Source: Xiphydria camelus (lineage: Eukaryota; Arthropoda; Insecta; Hymenoptera; Xiphydriidae). Taken from it: a stretch of DNA of 64,000 nucleotides. The notes under the pieces were generated by a model. The model was not told the origin of the DNA and did no database searches. It saw only the letters and a program-made list of their open reading frames with translations. Shown here piece by piece: positions 24,142-37,512 of this stretch; the stretch's first letter is position 1, and every line of letters begins with the position of its first letter. The translations under genes and the position numbers were made by a program. The stretch is from NCBI GenBank assembly GCA_963678675.1, contig OY783192.1:30333487-30397486 (forward strand). Direction: 5' to 3'.

Positions 24142-26784
24142 TCAAAGGAAATATGAAATAACGCTGATTTTGTGTATAAACAAATTTTTTTTTCCGCAAG
24201 AAATCATCGATATCTCGGTGTTCAGTTGAGATTTCCTCAATAAATCTATCATTTTCGTAATCAGCGCGAAAAAATACATAAGATAGGGTGGTCGAGAATT
24301 CGATTCCAGAGATTTCGATTTTTGCGAAAAATCGCATTTTCTGTAAGGTCCCGACCTTACAGAAATTGTCAATTTTTTCGAAAAATGAAAATCTTCGGAA
24401 TTGGAATCTCGACCACCCTATCCGATGTATTTTTTTACGCTGATTCCGAAAAGCACGGTTATTTGGTCGAAATCTCAAAGGAAATATGAAATAACGCTGA
24501 TTTTGTGTATAAACAAATTTTTTTTTCCGCAAGAAATCATCGATATCTCGGTGTTCCGTTGAGATTTCCTCAATAAATCTATCATTTTCGTAATCAGCGC
24601 GAAAAAATACATAAGATAGGATGGTCGAGAATTCGATTCCAGAGATTTCGATTTTTGCGAAAAATCGCATTTTCTGTAAGGTCCCGACCTGACAGAAATT
24701 GTCAATTTTTTCGAAAAATGAAAATCTTCGGAATTGGAATCTCGACCACCCTATCCGATGTATTTTTTTACGCTGATTCCGAAAAGCACGGTTATTTGGT
24801 CGAAACCTCAAAGGAAATATGAAATAACGCTGATTTTGTGTATAAAAAAAATATTTTTTCCGCAAGAAATCATCGATATCTCGGTGTTCCGTTGAGATTT
24901 CCTCAATAAATCTATCATTTTCGTAATCAGCGCGAAAAAATACATAAGATAGGATGGTCGAGAATTCGATTCCAGAGATTTCGATTTTTGCGAAAAATCG
25001 CATTTTCTGTAAGGTCCCGACCTTACAGAAATTGTCAATTTTTTCGAAAAATGAAAATCTTCGGAATTGGAATCTCGACCACCCTATCCGATGTATTTTT
25101 TTACGCTGATTCCGAAAAGCACGGTTATTTGGTCGAAATCTCAAAGGAAATATGAAATAACGCTGATTTTGTGTATAAACAAATTTTTTTTTCCGCAAGA
25201 AATCATCGATATCTCGGTGTTCCGTTGAGATTTCCTCAATAAATCTATCATTTTCGTAATCAGCGCGAAAAAATACATAAGATAGGATGGTCGAGAATTC
25301 GATTCCAGAGATTTCGATTTTTGCGAAAAATCGCATTTTCTGTAAGGTCCCGACCTTACAGAAATTGTCAATTTTTTCGAAAAATGAAAATCTTCGGAAT
25401 TGGAATCTCGACCACCCTATCCGATGTATTTTTTTACGCTGATTCCGAAAAGCACGGTTATTTGGTCGAAATCTCAAAGGAAATATGAAATAACGCTGAT
25501 TTTGTGTATAAACAAATTTTTTTTTCCGCAAGAAATCATCGATATCTCGGTGTTCCGTTGAGATTTCCTCAATAAATCTATCATTTTCGTAATCAGCGCG
25601 AAAAAATACATAAGATAGGATGGTCGAGAATTCGATTCCAGAGATTTCGATTTTTGCGAAAAATCGCATTTTCTGTAAGGTCCCGACCTGACAGAAATTG
25701 TCAATTTTTTCGAAAAATGAAAATCTTCGGAATTGGAATCTCGACCACCCTATCCGATGTATTTTTTTACGCTGATTCCGAAAAGCACGGTTATTTGGTC
25801 GAAATCTCAAAGGAAATATGAAATAACGCTGATTTTGTGTATAAAAAAAATATTTTTTCCGCAAGAAATCATCGATATCTCGGTGTTCCGTTGAGATTTC
25901 CTCAATAAATCTATCATTTTCGTAATCAGCGCGAAAAAATACATAAGATAGGATGGTCGAGAATTCGATTCCAGAGATTTCGATTTTTGCGAAAAATCGC
26001 ATTTTCTGTAAGGTCCCGACCTTACAGAAATTGTCAATTTTTTCGAAAAATGAAAATCTTCGGAATTGGAATCTCGACCACCCTATCCGATGTATTTTTT
26101 TACGCTGATTCCGAAAAGCACGGTTATTTGGTCGAAATCTCAAAGGAAATATGAAATAACGCTGATTTTGTGTATAAACAAATTTTTTTTTCCGCAAGAA
26201 ATCATCGATATCTCGGTGTTCCGTTGAGATTTCCTCAATAAATCTATCATTTTCGTAATCAGCGCGAAAAAATACATAAGATAGGATGGTCGAGAATTCG
26301 ATTCCAGAGATTTCGATTTTTGCGAAAAATCGCATTTTCTGTAAGGTCCCGACCTTACAGAAATTGTCAATTTTTTCGAAAAATGAAAATCTTCGGAATT
26401 GGAATCTCGACCACCCTATCCGATGTATTTTTTTACGCTGATTCCGAAAAGCACGGTTATTTGGTCGAAATCTCAAAGGAAATATGAAATAACGCTGATT
26501 TTGTGTATAAACAAATTTTTTTTTCCGCAAGAAATCATCGATATCTCGGTGTTCCGTTGAGATTTCCTCAATAAATCTATCATTTTCGTAATCAGCGCGA
26601 AAAAATACATAAGATAGGATGGTCGAGAATTCGATTCCAGAGATTTCGATTTTTGCGAAAAATCTAAGGGGTATGCCTTAGATTTTTTGCAAAAATCGAA
26701 ATCTCTGGAATCGAATTCTGGATCACCCTATCTTATGTATTTTTTTACGCTGATTCCGAAAAGCACGGTTATTTGGTCGAAATC
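24142..26784. repeat. Three-monomer (999 bp) local duplication
   Basis: The D2-centre alleles AAAAAAAATATT, AAACAAA, AAACAAA at 24808, 25141 and 25474 repeat at 25807, 26140 and 26473. The first copy starts with GAAACCTC and the second with GAAATCTC, so they are not identical. The same three-monomer order occurs at 17928-18926. The block ends in the foldback at 26604. Confidence 0.75.
26604..26741. repeat. Foldback junction 15 (Y)
   Basis: Opens nine-monomer block copy 2. Confidence 0.93.
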
Positions 26785-27249
26785 TCAAAGGAAATATGAT
26801 ATAACGCTGATTTTGTGTATAAACAAATTTTTTTTTCCGCAAGAAATCATCGATATCTCGGTGTTCCGTTGAGATTTCCTCAATAAATCTATCATTTTCG
26901 TAATCAGCGCGAAAAAATACATAAGATAGGATGGTCGAGAATTCGATTCCAGAGATTTCGATTTTTGCGAAAAATCGCATTTTCTGTAAGGTCCCGACCT
27001 GACAGAAATTGTCAATTTTTTCGAAAAATGAAAATCTTCGGAATTGGAATCTCGACCACCCTATCCGATGTATTTTTTTACGCTGATTCCGAAAAGCACG
27101 GTTATTTGGTCGAAATCTCAAAGGAAATATGAAATAACGCTGATTTTGTGTATAAAAAAAAATATTTTTTCCGCAAGAAATCATCGATATCTCGGTGTTC
27201 CGTTGAGATTTCCTCAATAAATCTATCATTTTCGTAATCAGCGCGAAAA

Positions 27250-27387
27250 AATACATAAGATAGGATGGTCGAGAATTCGATTCCAGAGATTTCGATTTTT
27301 GCGAAAAATCTAAGGGGTATGCCTTAGATTTTTTGCAAAAATCGAAATCTCTGGAATCGAATTCTGGATCACCCTGTCTTATGTATT
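27250..27387. repeat. Foldback junction 16 (C)
   Basis: 313-bp spacing; extra A upstream. Confidence 0.93.
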
Positions 27388-27894
27388 TTTTTACGCTGAT
27401 TCCGAAAAGCACGGTTATTTGGTCGAAATCTCAAAGGAAATATGAAATAACGCTGATTTTGTGTATAAACAAATTTTTTTTTCCGCAAGAAATCATCGAT
27501 ATCTCGGTGTTCCGTTGAGATTTCCTCAATAAATCTATCATTTTCGTAATCAGCGCGAAAAAATACATAAGATAGGATGGTCGAGAATTCGATTCCAGAG
27601 ATTTCGATTTTTGCGAAAAATCGCATTTTCTGTAAGGTCCCGACCTGACAGAAATTGTCAATTTTTTCGAAAAATGAAAATCTTCGGAATTGGAATCTCG
27701 ACCACCCTATCCGATGTATTTTTTTACGCTGATTCCGAAAAGCACGGTTATTTGGTCGAAATCTCAAAGGAAATATGAAATAACGCTGATTTTGTGTATA
27801 AAAAAAATATTTTTTCCGCAAGAAATCATCGATATCTCGGTGTTCCGTTGAGATTTCCTCAATAAATCTATCATTTTCGTAATCAGCGCGAAAA

Positions 27895-28032
27895 AATACA
27901 TAAGATAGGATGGTCGAGAATTCGATTCCAGAGATTTCGATTTTTGCGAAAAATCTAAGGGGTATGCCTTAGATTTTTTGCAAAAATCGAAATCTCTGGA
28001 ATCGAATTCTGGATCACCCTATCTTATGTATT
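27895..28032. repeat. Foldback junction 17 (Y)
   Basis: Start of the five-monomer suffix shared with the 13-mer family. Confidence 0.93.
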
Positions 28033-29867
28033 TTTTTACGCTGATTCCGAAAAGCACGGTTATTTGGTCGAAATCTCAAAGGAAATATGAAATAACGCTG
28101 ATTTTGTGTATAAAGAAATTTTTTTTTCCGCAAGAAATCATCGATATCTCGGTGTTCCGTTGAGATTTCATCAATAAATATATCATTTTCGTAATCAGCG
28201 CGAAAAAATACATAAGATAGGATGGTCGAGAATTCGATTCCAGAGATTTCGATTTTTGCGAAAAATCGCATTTTCTGTAAGGTCCCGACCTGACAGAAAT
28301 TGTCAATTTTTTCGAAAAATGAAAATCTTTGGAATTGGAATCTCGACCACCCTATCCGATGTATTTTTTTACGCTGATTCCGAAAAGCACGGTTATTTGG
28401 TCGAAATCTCAAAGGAAATATGAAATAACGCTGATTTTGTGTATAAAGAAATTTTTCTTTCCGCAAGAAATCATCGATATCTCGGTGTTCCGTTGAGATT
28501 TCATCAATAAATCTATCATTTTCGTAATCAGCGCGAAAAAATACATAAGATAGGATGGTCGAGAATTCGATTCCAGAGATTTCGATTTTTGCGAAAAATC
28601 GCATTTTCTGTAAGGTCCCGACCTTACAGAAATTGTCAATTTTTTCGAAAAATGAAAATCTTCGGAATTGGAATCTCGACCACCCTATCCGATGTATTTT
28701 TTTACGCTGATTCCGAAAAGCACGGTTATTTGGTCGAAATCTCAAAGGAAATATGAAATAACGCTGATTTTGTGTATAAACAAATTTTTTTTTCCGCAAG
28801 AAATCATCGATATCTCGGTGTTCCGTTGAGATTTCCTCAATAAATCTATCATTTTCGTAATCAGCGCGAAAAAATACATAAGATAGGATGGTCGAGAATT
28901 CGATTCCAGAGATTTCGATTTTTGCGAAAAATCGCATTTTCTGTAAGGTCCCGACCTGACAGAAATTGTCAATTTTTTCGAAAAATGAAAATCTTCGGAA
29001 TTGGAATCTCGACCACCCTATCCGATGTATTTTTTTACGCTGATTCCGAAAAGCACGGTTATTTGGTCGAAACCTCAAAGGAAATATGAAATAACGCTGA
29101 TTTTGTGTATAAAAAAAATATTTTTTCCGCAAGAAATCATCGATATCTCGGTGTTCCGTTGAGATTTCCTCAATAAATCTATCATTTTCGTAATCAGCGC
29201 GAAAAAATACATAGGATGGTCGAGAATTCGATTCCAGAGATTTCGATTTTTGCGAAAAATCGCATTTTCTGTAAGGTCCCGACCTTACAGAAATTGTCAA
29301 TTTTTTCGAAAAATGAAAATCTTCGGAATTGGAATCTCGACCACCCTATCCGATGTATTGTTTTACGCTGATTCCGAAAAGCACGGTTATTTGGTCGAAA
29401 TCTCAAAGGAAATATGAAATAACGCTGATTTTGTGTATAAACAAATTTTTTTTTCCGCAAGAAATCATCGATATCTCGGTGTTCCGTTGAGATTTCCTCA
29501 ATAAATCTATCATTTTCGTAATCAGCGCGAAAAAATACATAAGATAGGGTGGTCGAGAATTCGATTCCAGAGATTTCGATTTTTGCGAAAAATCGCATTT
29601 TCTGTAAGGTCCCGACCTGACAGAAATTGTCAATTTTTTCGAAAAATGAAAATCTTCGGAATTGGAATCTCGACCACCCTATCCGATGTATTTTTTTACG
29701 CTGATTCCGAAAAGCACGGTTATTTGGTCGAAATCTCAAAGGAAATATGAAATAACGCTGATTTTGTGTATAAAAAAAAATATTTTTTCCGCAAGAAATC
29801 ATCGATATCTCGGTGTTCCGTTGAGATTTCCTCAATAAATCTATCATTTTCGTAATCAGCGCGAAAA

Positions 29868-30005
29868 AATACATAAGATAGGATGGTCGAGAATTCGATT
29901 CCAGAGATTTCGATTTTTGCGAAAAATCTAAGGGGTATGCCTTAGATTTTTTGCAAAAATCGAAATCTCTGGAATCGAATTCTGGATCACCCTGTCTTAT
30001 GTATT
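29868..30005. repeat. Foldback junction 18 (C)
   Basis: 313-bp spacing; lies in the four-monomer linker. Confidence 0.93.
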
Positions 30006-30512
30006 TTTTTACGCTGATTCCGAAAAGCACGGTTATTTGGTCGAAATCTCAAAGGAAATATGAAATAACGCTGATTTTGTGTATAAACAAATTTTTTTTT
30101 CCGCAAGAAATCATCGATATCTCGGTGTTCCGTTGAGATTTCCTCAATAAATCTATCATTTTCGTAATCAGCGCGAAAAAATACATAAGATAGGATGGTC
30201 GAGAATTCGATTCCAGAGATTTCGATTTTTGCGAAAAATCGCATTTTCTGTAAGGTCCCGACCTGACAGAAATTGTCAATTTTTTCGAAAAATGAAAATC
30301 TTCGGAATTGGAATCTCGACCACCCTATCCGATGTATTTTTTTACGCTGATTCCGAAAAGCACGGTTATTTGGTCGAAACCTCAAAGGAAATATGAAATA
30401 ACGCTGATTTTGTGTATAAAAAAAATATTTTTTCCGCAAGAAATCATCGATATCTCGGTGTTCCGTTGAGATTTCCTCAATAAATCTATCATTTTCGTAA
30501 TCAGCGCGAAAA

Positions 30513-30650
30513 AATACATAAGATAGGATGGTCGAGAATTCGATTCCAGAGATTTCGATTTTTGCGAAAAATCTAAGGGGTATGCCTTAGATTTTTTGCA
30601 AAAATCGAAATCTCTGGAATCGAATTCTGGATCACCCTATCTTATGTATT
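30513..30650. repeat. Foldback junction 19 (Y)
   Basis: Opens nine-monomer block copy 3; private ACGTTGATT lies just after it. Confidence 0.93.
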
Positions 30651-31158
30651 TTTTTACGTTGATTCCGAAAAGCACGGTTATTTGGTCGAAATCTCAAAGG
30701 AAATATGATATAACGCTGATTTTGTGTATAAACAAATTTTTTTTTCCGCAAGAAATCATCGATATCTCGGTGTTCCGTTGAGATTTCCTCAATAAATCTA
30801 TCATTTTCGTAATCAGCGCGAAAAAATACATAAGATAGGATGGTCGAGAATTCGATTCCAGAGATTTCGATTTTTGCGAAAAATCGCATTTTCTGTAAGG
30901 TCCCGACCTGACAGAAATTGTCAATTTTTTCGAAAAATGAAAATCTTCGGAATTGGAATCTCGACCACCCTATCCGATGTATTTTTTTACGCTGATTCCG
31001 AAAAGCACGGTTATTTGGTCGAAATCTCAAAGGAAATATGAAATAACGCTGATTTTGTGTATAAAAAAAAATATTTTTTCCGCAAGAAATCATCGATATC
31101 TCGGTGTTCCGTTGAGATTTCCTCAATAAATCTATCATTTTCGTAATCAGCGCGAAAA

Positions 31159-31296
31159 AATACATAAGATAGGATGGTCGAGAATTCGATTCCAGAGATT
31201 TCGATTTTTGCGAAAAATCTAAGGGGTATGCCTTAGATTTTTTGCAAAAATCGAAATCTCTGGAATCGAATTCTGGATCACCCTGTCTTATGTATT
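31159..31296. repeat. Foldback junction 20 (C)
   Basis: 313-bp spacing; last copy with the extra A. Confidence 0.93.
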
Positions 31297-31803
31297 TTTT
31301 TACGCTGATTCCGAAAAGCACGGTTATTTGGTCGAAATCTCAAAGGAAATATGAAATAACGCTGATTTTGTGTATAAACAAATTTTTTTTTCCGCAAGAA
31401 ATCATCGATATCTCGGTGTTCCGTTGAGATTTCCTCAATAAATCTATCATTTTCGTAATCAGCGCGAAAAAATACATAAGATAGGATGGTCGAGAATTCG
31501 ATTCCAGAGATTTCGATTTTTGCGAAAAATCGCATTTTCTGTAAGGTCCCGACCTGACAGAAATTGTCAATTTTTTCGAAAAATGAAAATCTTCGGAATT
31601 GGAATCTCGACCACCCTATCCGATGTATTTTTTTACGCTGATTCCGAAAAGCACGGTTATTTGGTCGAAATCTCAAAGGAAATATGAAATAACGCTGATT
31701 TTGTGTATAAAAAAAATATTTTTTCCGCAAGAAATCATCGATATCTCGGTGTTCCGTTGAGATTTCCTCAATAAATCTATCATTTTCGTAATCAGCGCGA
31801 AAA

Positions 31804-31941
31804 AATACATAAGATAGGATGGTCGAGAATTCGATTCCAGAGATTTCGATTTTTGCGAAAAATCTAAGGGGTATGCCTTAGATTTTTTGCAAAAATCGAA
31901 ATCTCTGGAATCGAATTCTGGATCACCCTATCTTATGTATT
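31804..31941. repeat. Foldback junction 21 (Y)
   Basis: Equivalent of junctions 14 and 17. Confidence 0.93.
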
Positions 31942-33311
31942 TTTTTACGCTGATTCCGAAAAGCACGGTTATTTGGTCGAAATCTCAAAGGAAATATGAA
32001 ATAACGCTGATTTTGTGTATAAAGAAATTTTTTTTTCCGCAAGAAATCATCGATATCTCGGTGTTCCGTTGAGATTTCATCAATAAATATATCATTTTCG
32101 TAATCAGCGCGAAAAAATACATAAGATAGGATGGTCGAGAATTCGATTCCAGAGATTTCGATTTTTGCGAAAAATCGCATTTTCTGTAAGGTCCCGACCT
32201 GACAGAAATTGTCAATTTTTTCGAAAAATGAAAATCTTTGGAATTGGAATCTCGACCACCCTATCCGATGTATTTTTTTACGCTGATTCCGAAAAGCACG
32301 GTTATTTGGTCGAAATCTCAAAGGAAATATGAAATAACGCTGATTTTGTGTATAAAGAAATTTTTCTTTCCGCAAGAAATCATCGATATCTCGGTGTTCC
32401 GTTGAGATTTCATCAATAAATCTATCATTTTCGTAATCAGCGCGAAAAAATACATAAGATAGGATGGTCGAGAATTCGATTCCAGAGATTTCGATTTTTG
32501 CGAAAAATCGCATTTTCTGTAAGGTCCCGACCTTACAGAAATTGTCAATTTTTTCGAAAAATGAAAATCTTCGGAATTGGAATCTCGACCACCCTATCCG
32601 ATGTATTTTTTTACGCTGATTCCGAAAAGCACGGTTATTTGGTCGAAATCTCAAAGGAAATATGAAATAACGCTGATTTTGTGTATAAACAAATTTTTTT
32701 TTCCGCAAGAAATCATCGATATCTCGGTGTTCCGTTGAGATTTCCTCAATAAATCTATCATTTTCGTAATCAGCGCGAAAAAATACATAAGATAGGATGG
32801 TCGAGAATTCGATTCCAGAGATTTCGATTTTTGCGAAAAATCGCATTTTCTGTAAGGTCCCGACCTGACAGAAATTGTCAATTTTTTCGAAAAATGAAAA
32901 TCTTCGGAATTGGAATCTCGACCACCCTATCCGATGTATTTTTTTACGCTGATTCCGAAAAGCACGGTTATTTGGTCGAAACCTCAAAGGAAATATGAAA
33001 TAACGCTGATTTTGTGTATAAAAAAAATATTTTTTCCGCAAGAAATCATCGATATCTCGGTGTTCCGTTGAGATTTCCTCAATAAATCTATCATTTTCGT
33101 AATCAGCGCGAAAAAATACATAGGATGGTCGAGAATTCGATTCCAGAGATTTCGATTTTTGCGAAAAATCGCATTTTCTGTAAGGTCCCGACCTTACAGA
33201 AATTGTCAATTTTTTCGAAAAATGAAAATCTTCGGAATTGGAATCTCGACCACCCTATCCGATGTATTGTTTTACGCTGATTCCAAAAAGCACGGTTATT
33301 TGGTCGAAATC

Positions 33312-33956
33312 TCAAAGGAAATATGAAATAACGCTGATTTTGTGTATAAACAAATTTTTTTTTCCGCAAGAAATCATCGATATCTCGGTGTTCAGTTGAG
33401 ATTTCCTCAATAAATCTATCATTTTCGTAATCAGCGCGAAAAAAAACATAAGATAGGATGGTCGAGAATTCGATTCCAGAGATTTCGATTTTTGCGAAAA
33501 ATCGCATTTTCTGTAAGGTCCCGACCTTACAGAAATTGTCAATTTTTTCGAAAAATGAAAATCTTCGGAATTGGAATCTCGACCACCCTATCCGATGTAT
33601 TGTTTTACGCTGATTCCGAAAAGCACGGTTATTTGGTCGAAATCTCAAAGGAAATATGAAATAACGCTGATTTTGTGTATAAACAAATTTTTTTTTCCGC
33701 AAGAAATCATCGATATCTCGGTGTTCCGTTGAGATTTCCTCAATAAATCTATCATTTTCGTAATCAGCGCGAAAAAATACATAAGATAGGATGGTCGAGA
33801 ATTCGATTCCAGAGATTTCGATTTTTGCGAAAAATCTAAGGGGTATGCCTTAGATTTTTTGCAAAAATCGAAATCTCTGGAATCGAATTCTGGATCACCC
33901 TATCTTATGTATTTTTTTACGCTGATTCCGAAAAGCACGGTTATTTGGTCGAAATC
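33312..33956. repeat. Two-monomer junction before the 13-mer family
   Basis: Two monomers (333 and 312 bp spacing) carrying GTTCAGTTGAG with AAAAAAAACATAAG, then GTATTGTTTT, then a foldback. The identical pair recurs at 38883, 43143, 47382 and 49999, so it is the shared end of every 13-mer version. Confidence 0.78.
33776..33913. repeat. Foldback junction 22 (Y)
   Basis: Marks the start of the 13-mer family. Confidence 0.93.
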
Positions 33957-35419
33957 TCAAAGGAAATATGAAATAACGCTGATTTTGTGTATAAAGAAAT
34001 TTTTTTTTCCGCAAGAAATCATCGATATCTCGGTGTTCCGTTGAGATTTCATCAATAAATATATCATTTTCGTAATCAGCGCGAAAAAATACATAAGATA
34101 GGATGGTCGAGAATTCGATTCCAGAGATTTCGATTTTTGCGAAAAATCGCATTTTCTGTAAGGTCCCGACCTGACAGAAATTGTCAATTTTTTCGAAAAA
34201 TGAAAATCTTTGGAATTGGAATCTCGACCACCCTATCCGATGTATTTTTTTACGCTGATTCCGAAAAGCACGGTTATTTGGTCGAAATCTCAAAGGAAAT
34301 ATGAAATAACGCTGATTTTGTGTATAAAGAAATTTTTCTTTCCGCAAGAAATCATCGATATCTCGGTGTTCCGTTGAGATTTCATCAATAAATATATCAT
34401 TTTCGTAATCAGCGCGAAAAAATACATAAGATAGGATGGTCGAGAATTCGATTCCAGAGATTTCGATTTTTGCGAAAAATCGCATTTTCTGTAAGGTCCC
34501 GACCTGACAGAAATTGTCAATTTTTTCGAAAAATGAAAATCTTCGGAATTGGAATCTCGACCACCCTATCCGATGTATTTTTTTACGCTGATTCCGAAAA
34601 GCACGGTTATTTGGTCGAAATCTCAAAGGAAATATGAAATAACGCTGATTTTGTGTATAAAGAAATTTTTCTTTCCGCAAGAAATCATCGATATCTCGGT
34701 GTTCCGTTGAGATTTCATCAATAAATCTATCATTTTCGTAATCAGCGCGAAAAAATACATAAGATAGGATGGTCGAGAATTCGATTCCAGAGATTTCGAT
34801 TTTTGCGAAAAATCGCATTTTCTGTAAGGTCCCGACCTTACAGAAATTGTCAATTTTTTCGAAAAATGAAAATCTTCGGAATTGGAATCTCGACCACCCT
34901 ATCCGATGTATTTTTTTACGCTGATTCCGAAAAGCACGGTTATTTGGTCGAAATCTCAAAGGAAATATGAAATAACGCTGATTTTGTGTATAAAGAAATT
35001 TTTCTTTCCGCAAGAAATCATCGATATCTCGGTGTTCCGTTGAGATTTCATCAATAAATCTATCATTTTCGTAATCAGCGCGAAAAAATACATAAGATAG
35101 GATGGTCGAGAATTCGATTCCAGAGATTTCGATTTTTGCGAAAAATCGCATTTTCTGTAAGGTCCCGACCTTACAGAAATTGTCAATTTTTTCGAAAAAT
35201 GAAAATCTTCGGAATTGGAATCTCGACCACCCTATCCGATGTATTTTTTTACGCTGATTCCGAAAAGCACGGTTATTTGGTCGAAATCTCAAAGGAAATA
35301 TGAAATAACGCTGATTTTGTGTATAAACAAATTTTTTTTTCCGCAAGAAATCATCGATATCTCGGTGTTCCGTTGAGATTTCCTCAATAAATCTATCATT
35401 TTCGTAATCAGCGCGAAAA

Positions 35420-35557
35420 AATACATAAGATAGGATGGTCGAGAATTCGATTCCAGAGATTTCGATTTTTGCGAAAAATCTAAGGGGTATGCCTTAGATT
35501 TTTTGCAAAAATCGAAATCTCTGGAATCGAATTCTGGATCACCCTGTCTTATGTATT
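35420..35557. repeat. Foldback junction 23 (C)
   Basis: Followed by a 332-bp unit, then the TATATAAAAAAAA monomer. Confidence 0.93.
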
Positions 35558-36063
35558 TTTTTACGCTGATTCCGAAAAGCACGGTTATTTGGTCGAAATC
35601 TCAAAGGAAATATGAAATAACGCTGATTTTGTGTATAAACAAATTTTTTTTCCGCAAGAAATCATCGATATCTCGGTGTTCCGTTGAGATTTCCTCAATA
35701 AATCTATCATTTTCGTAATCAGCGCGAAAAAATACATAAGATAGGATGGTCGAGAATTCGATTCCAGAGATTTCGATTTTTGCGAAAAATCGCATTTTCT
35801 GTAAGGTCCCGACCTGACAGAAATTGTCAATTTTTTCGAAAAATGAAAATCTTCGGAATTGGAATCTCGACCACCCTATCCGATGTATTTTTTTACGCTG
35901 ATTCCGAAAAGCACGGTTATTTGGTCGAAATCTCAAAGGAAATATGAAATAACGCTGATTTTGTATATAAAAAAAATATTTTTTCCGCAAGAAATCATCG
36001 ATATCTCGGTGTTCCGTTGAGATTTCCTCAATAAATCTATCATTTTCGTAATCAGCGCGAAAA

Positions 36064-36201
36064 AATACATAAGATAGGATGGTCGAGAATTCGATTCCAG
36101 AGATTTCGATTTTTGCGAAAAATCTAAGGGGTATGCCTTAGATTTTTTGCAAAAATCGAAATCTCTGGAATCGAATTCTGGATCACCCTATCTTATGTAT
36201 T
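36064..36201. repeat. Foldback junction 24 (Y)
   Basis: Opens the first 1,311-bp four-mer of the expanded copy. Confidence 0.93.
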
Positions 36202-37374
36202 TTTTTACGCTGATTCCGAAAAGCACGGTTATTTGGTCGAAATCTCAAAGGAAATATGAAATAACGCTGATTTTGTGTATAAAGAAATTTTTTTTTCCGC
36301 AAGAAATCATCGATATCTCGGTGTTCCGTTGAGATTTCATCAATAAATATATCATTTTCGTAATCAGCGCGAAAAAATACATAAGATAGGATGGTCGAGA
36401 ATTCGATTCCAGAGATTTCGATTTTTGCGAAAAATCGCATTTTCTGTAAGGTCCCGACCTGACAGAAATTGTCAATTTTTTCGAAAAATGAAAATCTTTG
36501 GAATTGGAATCTCGACCACCCTATCCGATGTATTTTTTTACGCTGATTCCGAAAAGCACGGTTATTTGGTCGAAATCTCAAAGGAAATATGAAATAACGC
36601 TGATTTTGTGTATAAAGAAATTTTTCTTTCCGCAAGAAATCATCGATATCTCGGTGTTCCGTTGAGATTTCATCAATAAATCTATCATTTTCGTAATCAG
36701 CGCGAAAAAATACATAAGATAGGATGGTCGAGAATTCGATTCCAGAGATTTCGATTTTTGCGAAAAATCGCATTTTCTGTAAGGTCCCGACCTTACAGAA
36801 ATTGTCAATTTTTTCGAAAAATGAAAATCTTCGGAATTGGAATCTCGACCACCCTATCCGATGTATTTTTTTACGCTGATTCCGAAAAGCACGGTTATTT
36901 GGTCGAAATCTCAAAGGAAATATGAAATAACGCTGATTTTGTGTATAAACAAATTTTTTTTTCCGCAAGAAATCATCGATATCTCGGTGTTCCGTTGAGA
37001 TTTCCTCAATAAATCTATCATTTTCGTAATCAGCGCGAAAAAATACATAAGATAGGATGGTCGAGAATTCGATTCCAGAGATTTCGATTTTTGCGAAAAA
37101 TCGCATTTTCTGTAAGGTCCCGACCTGACAGAAATTGTCAATTTTTTCGAAAAATGAAAATCTTCGGAATTGGAATCTCGACCACCCTATCCGATGTATT
37201 TTTTTACGCTGATTCCGAAAAGCACGGTTATTTGGTCGAAATCTCAAAGGAAATATGAAATAACGCTGATTTTGTGTATAAAAAAAATATTTTTTCCGCA
37301 AGAAATCATCGATATCTCGGTGTTCCGTTGAGATTTCCTCAATAAATCTATCATTTTCGTAATCAGCGCGAAAA

Positions 37375-37512
37375 AATACATAAGATAGGATGGTCGAGAA
37401 TTCGATTCCAGAGATTTCGATTTTTGCGAAAAATCTAAGGGGTATGCCTTAGATTTTTTGCAAAAATCGAAATCTCTGGAATCGAATTCTGGATCACCCT
37501 ATCTTATGTATT
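37375..37512. repeat. Foldback junction 25 (Y)
   Basis: Opens the second four-mer; exactly 1,311 bp after junction 24 and absent from the other 13-mer copies. Confidence 0.93.

Larger units (their letters stand above)
26785..29402. repeat. Nine-monomer block, copy 2
   Basis: Same spacings as copy 1, including the GATATAACG variant in the first monomer and one extra A in the second. Its last five monomers (28076 onward) form a suffix that also ends the 13-mer family (for example 37556-38883): T-run centre, symmetric centre with CATCAATAAATCTATC, AAACAAA, AAAAAAAATATT with GAAACCTC, then the 5-bp deletion. Confidence 0.86.
29403..30693. repeat. Four-monomer linker (1,291 bp)
   Basis: Spacings 333, 313, 333, 312. 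It resembles the 1,624-bp five-mer with one monomer missing. Its first monomer has GGGTGG but CCGTTGAG, not the CAGTTGAG found after most other 328-bp junctions. The monomer before the foldback at 29868 has the extended A-run. Confidence 0.7.
30694..33311. repeat. Nine-monomer block, copy 3
   Basis: Offset 3,909 bp from copy 2, with the same eight internal spacings and GATATAACG near 30710. A private change at about 30659 (ACGTTGATT for ACGCTGATT) lies just upstream and gives a useful single-copy marker in otherwise duplicated sequence. Confidence 0.85.
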
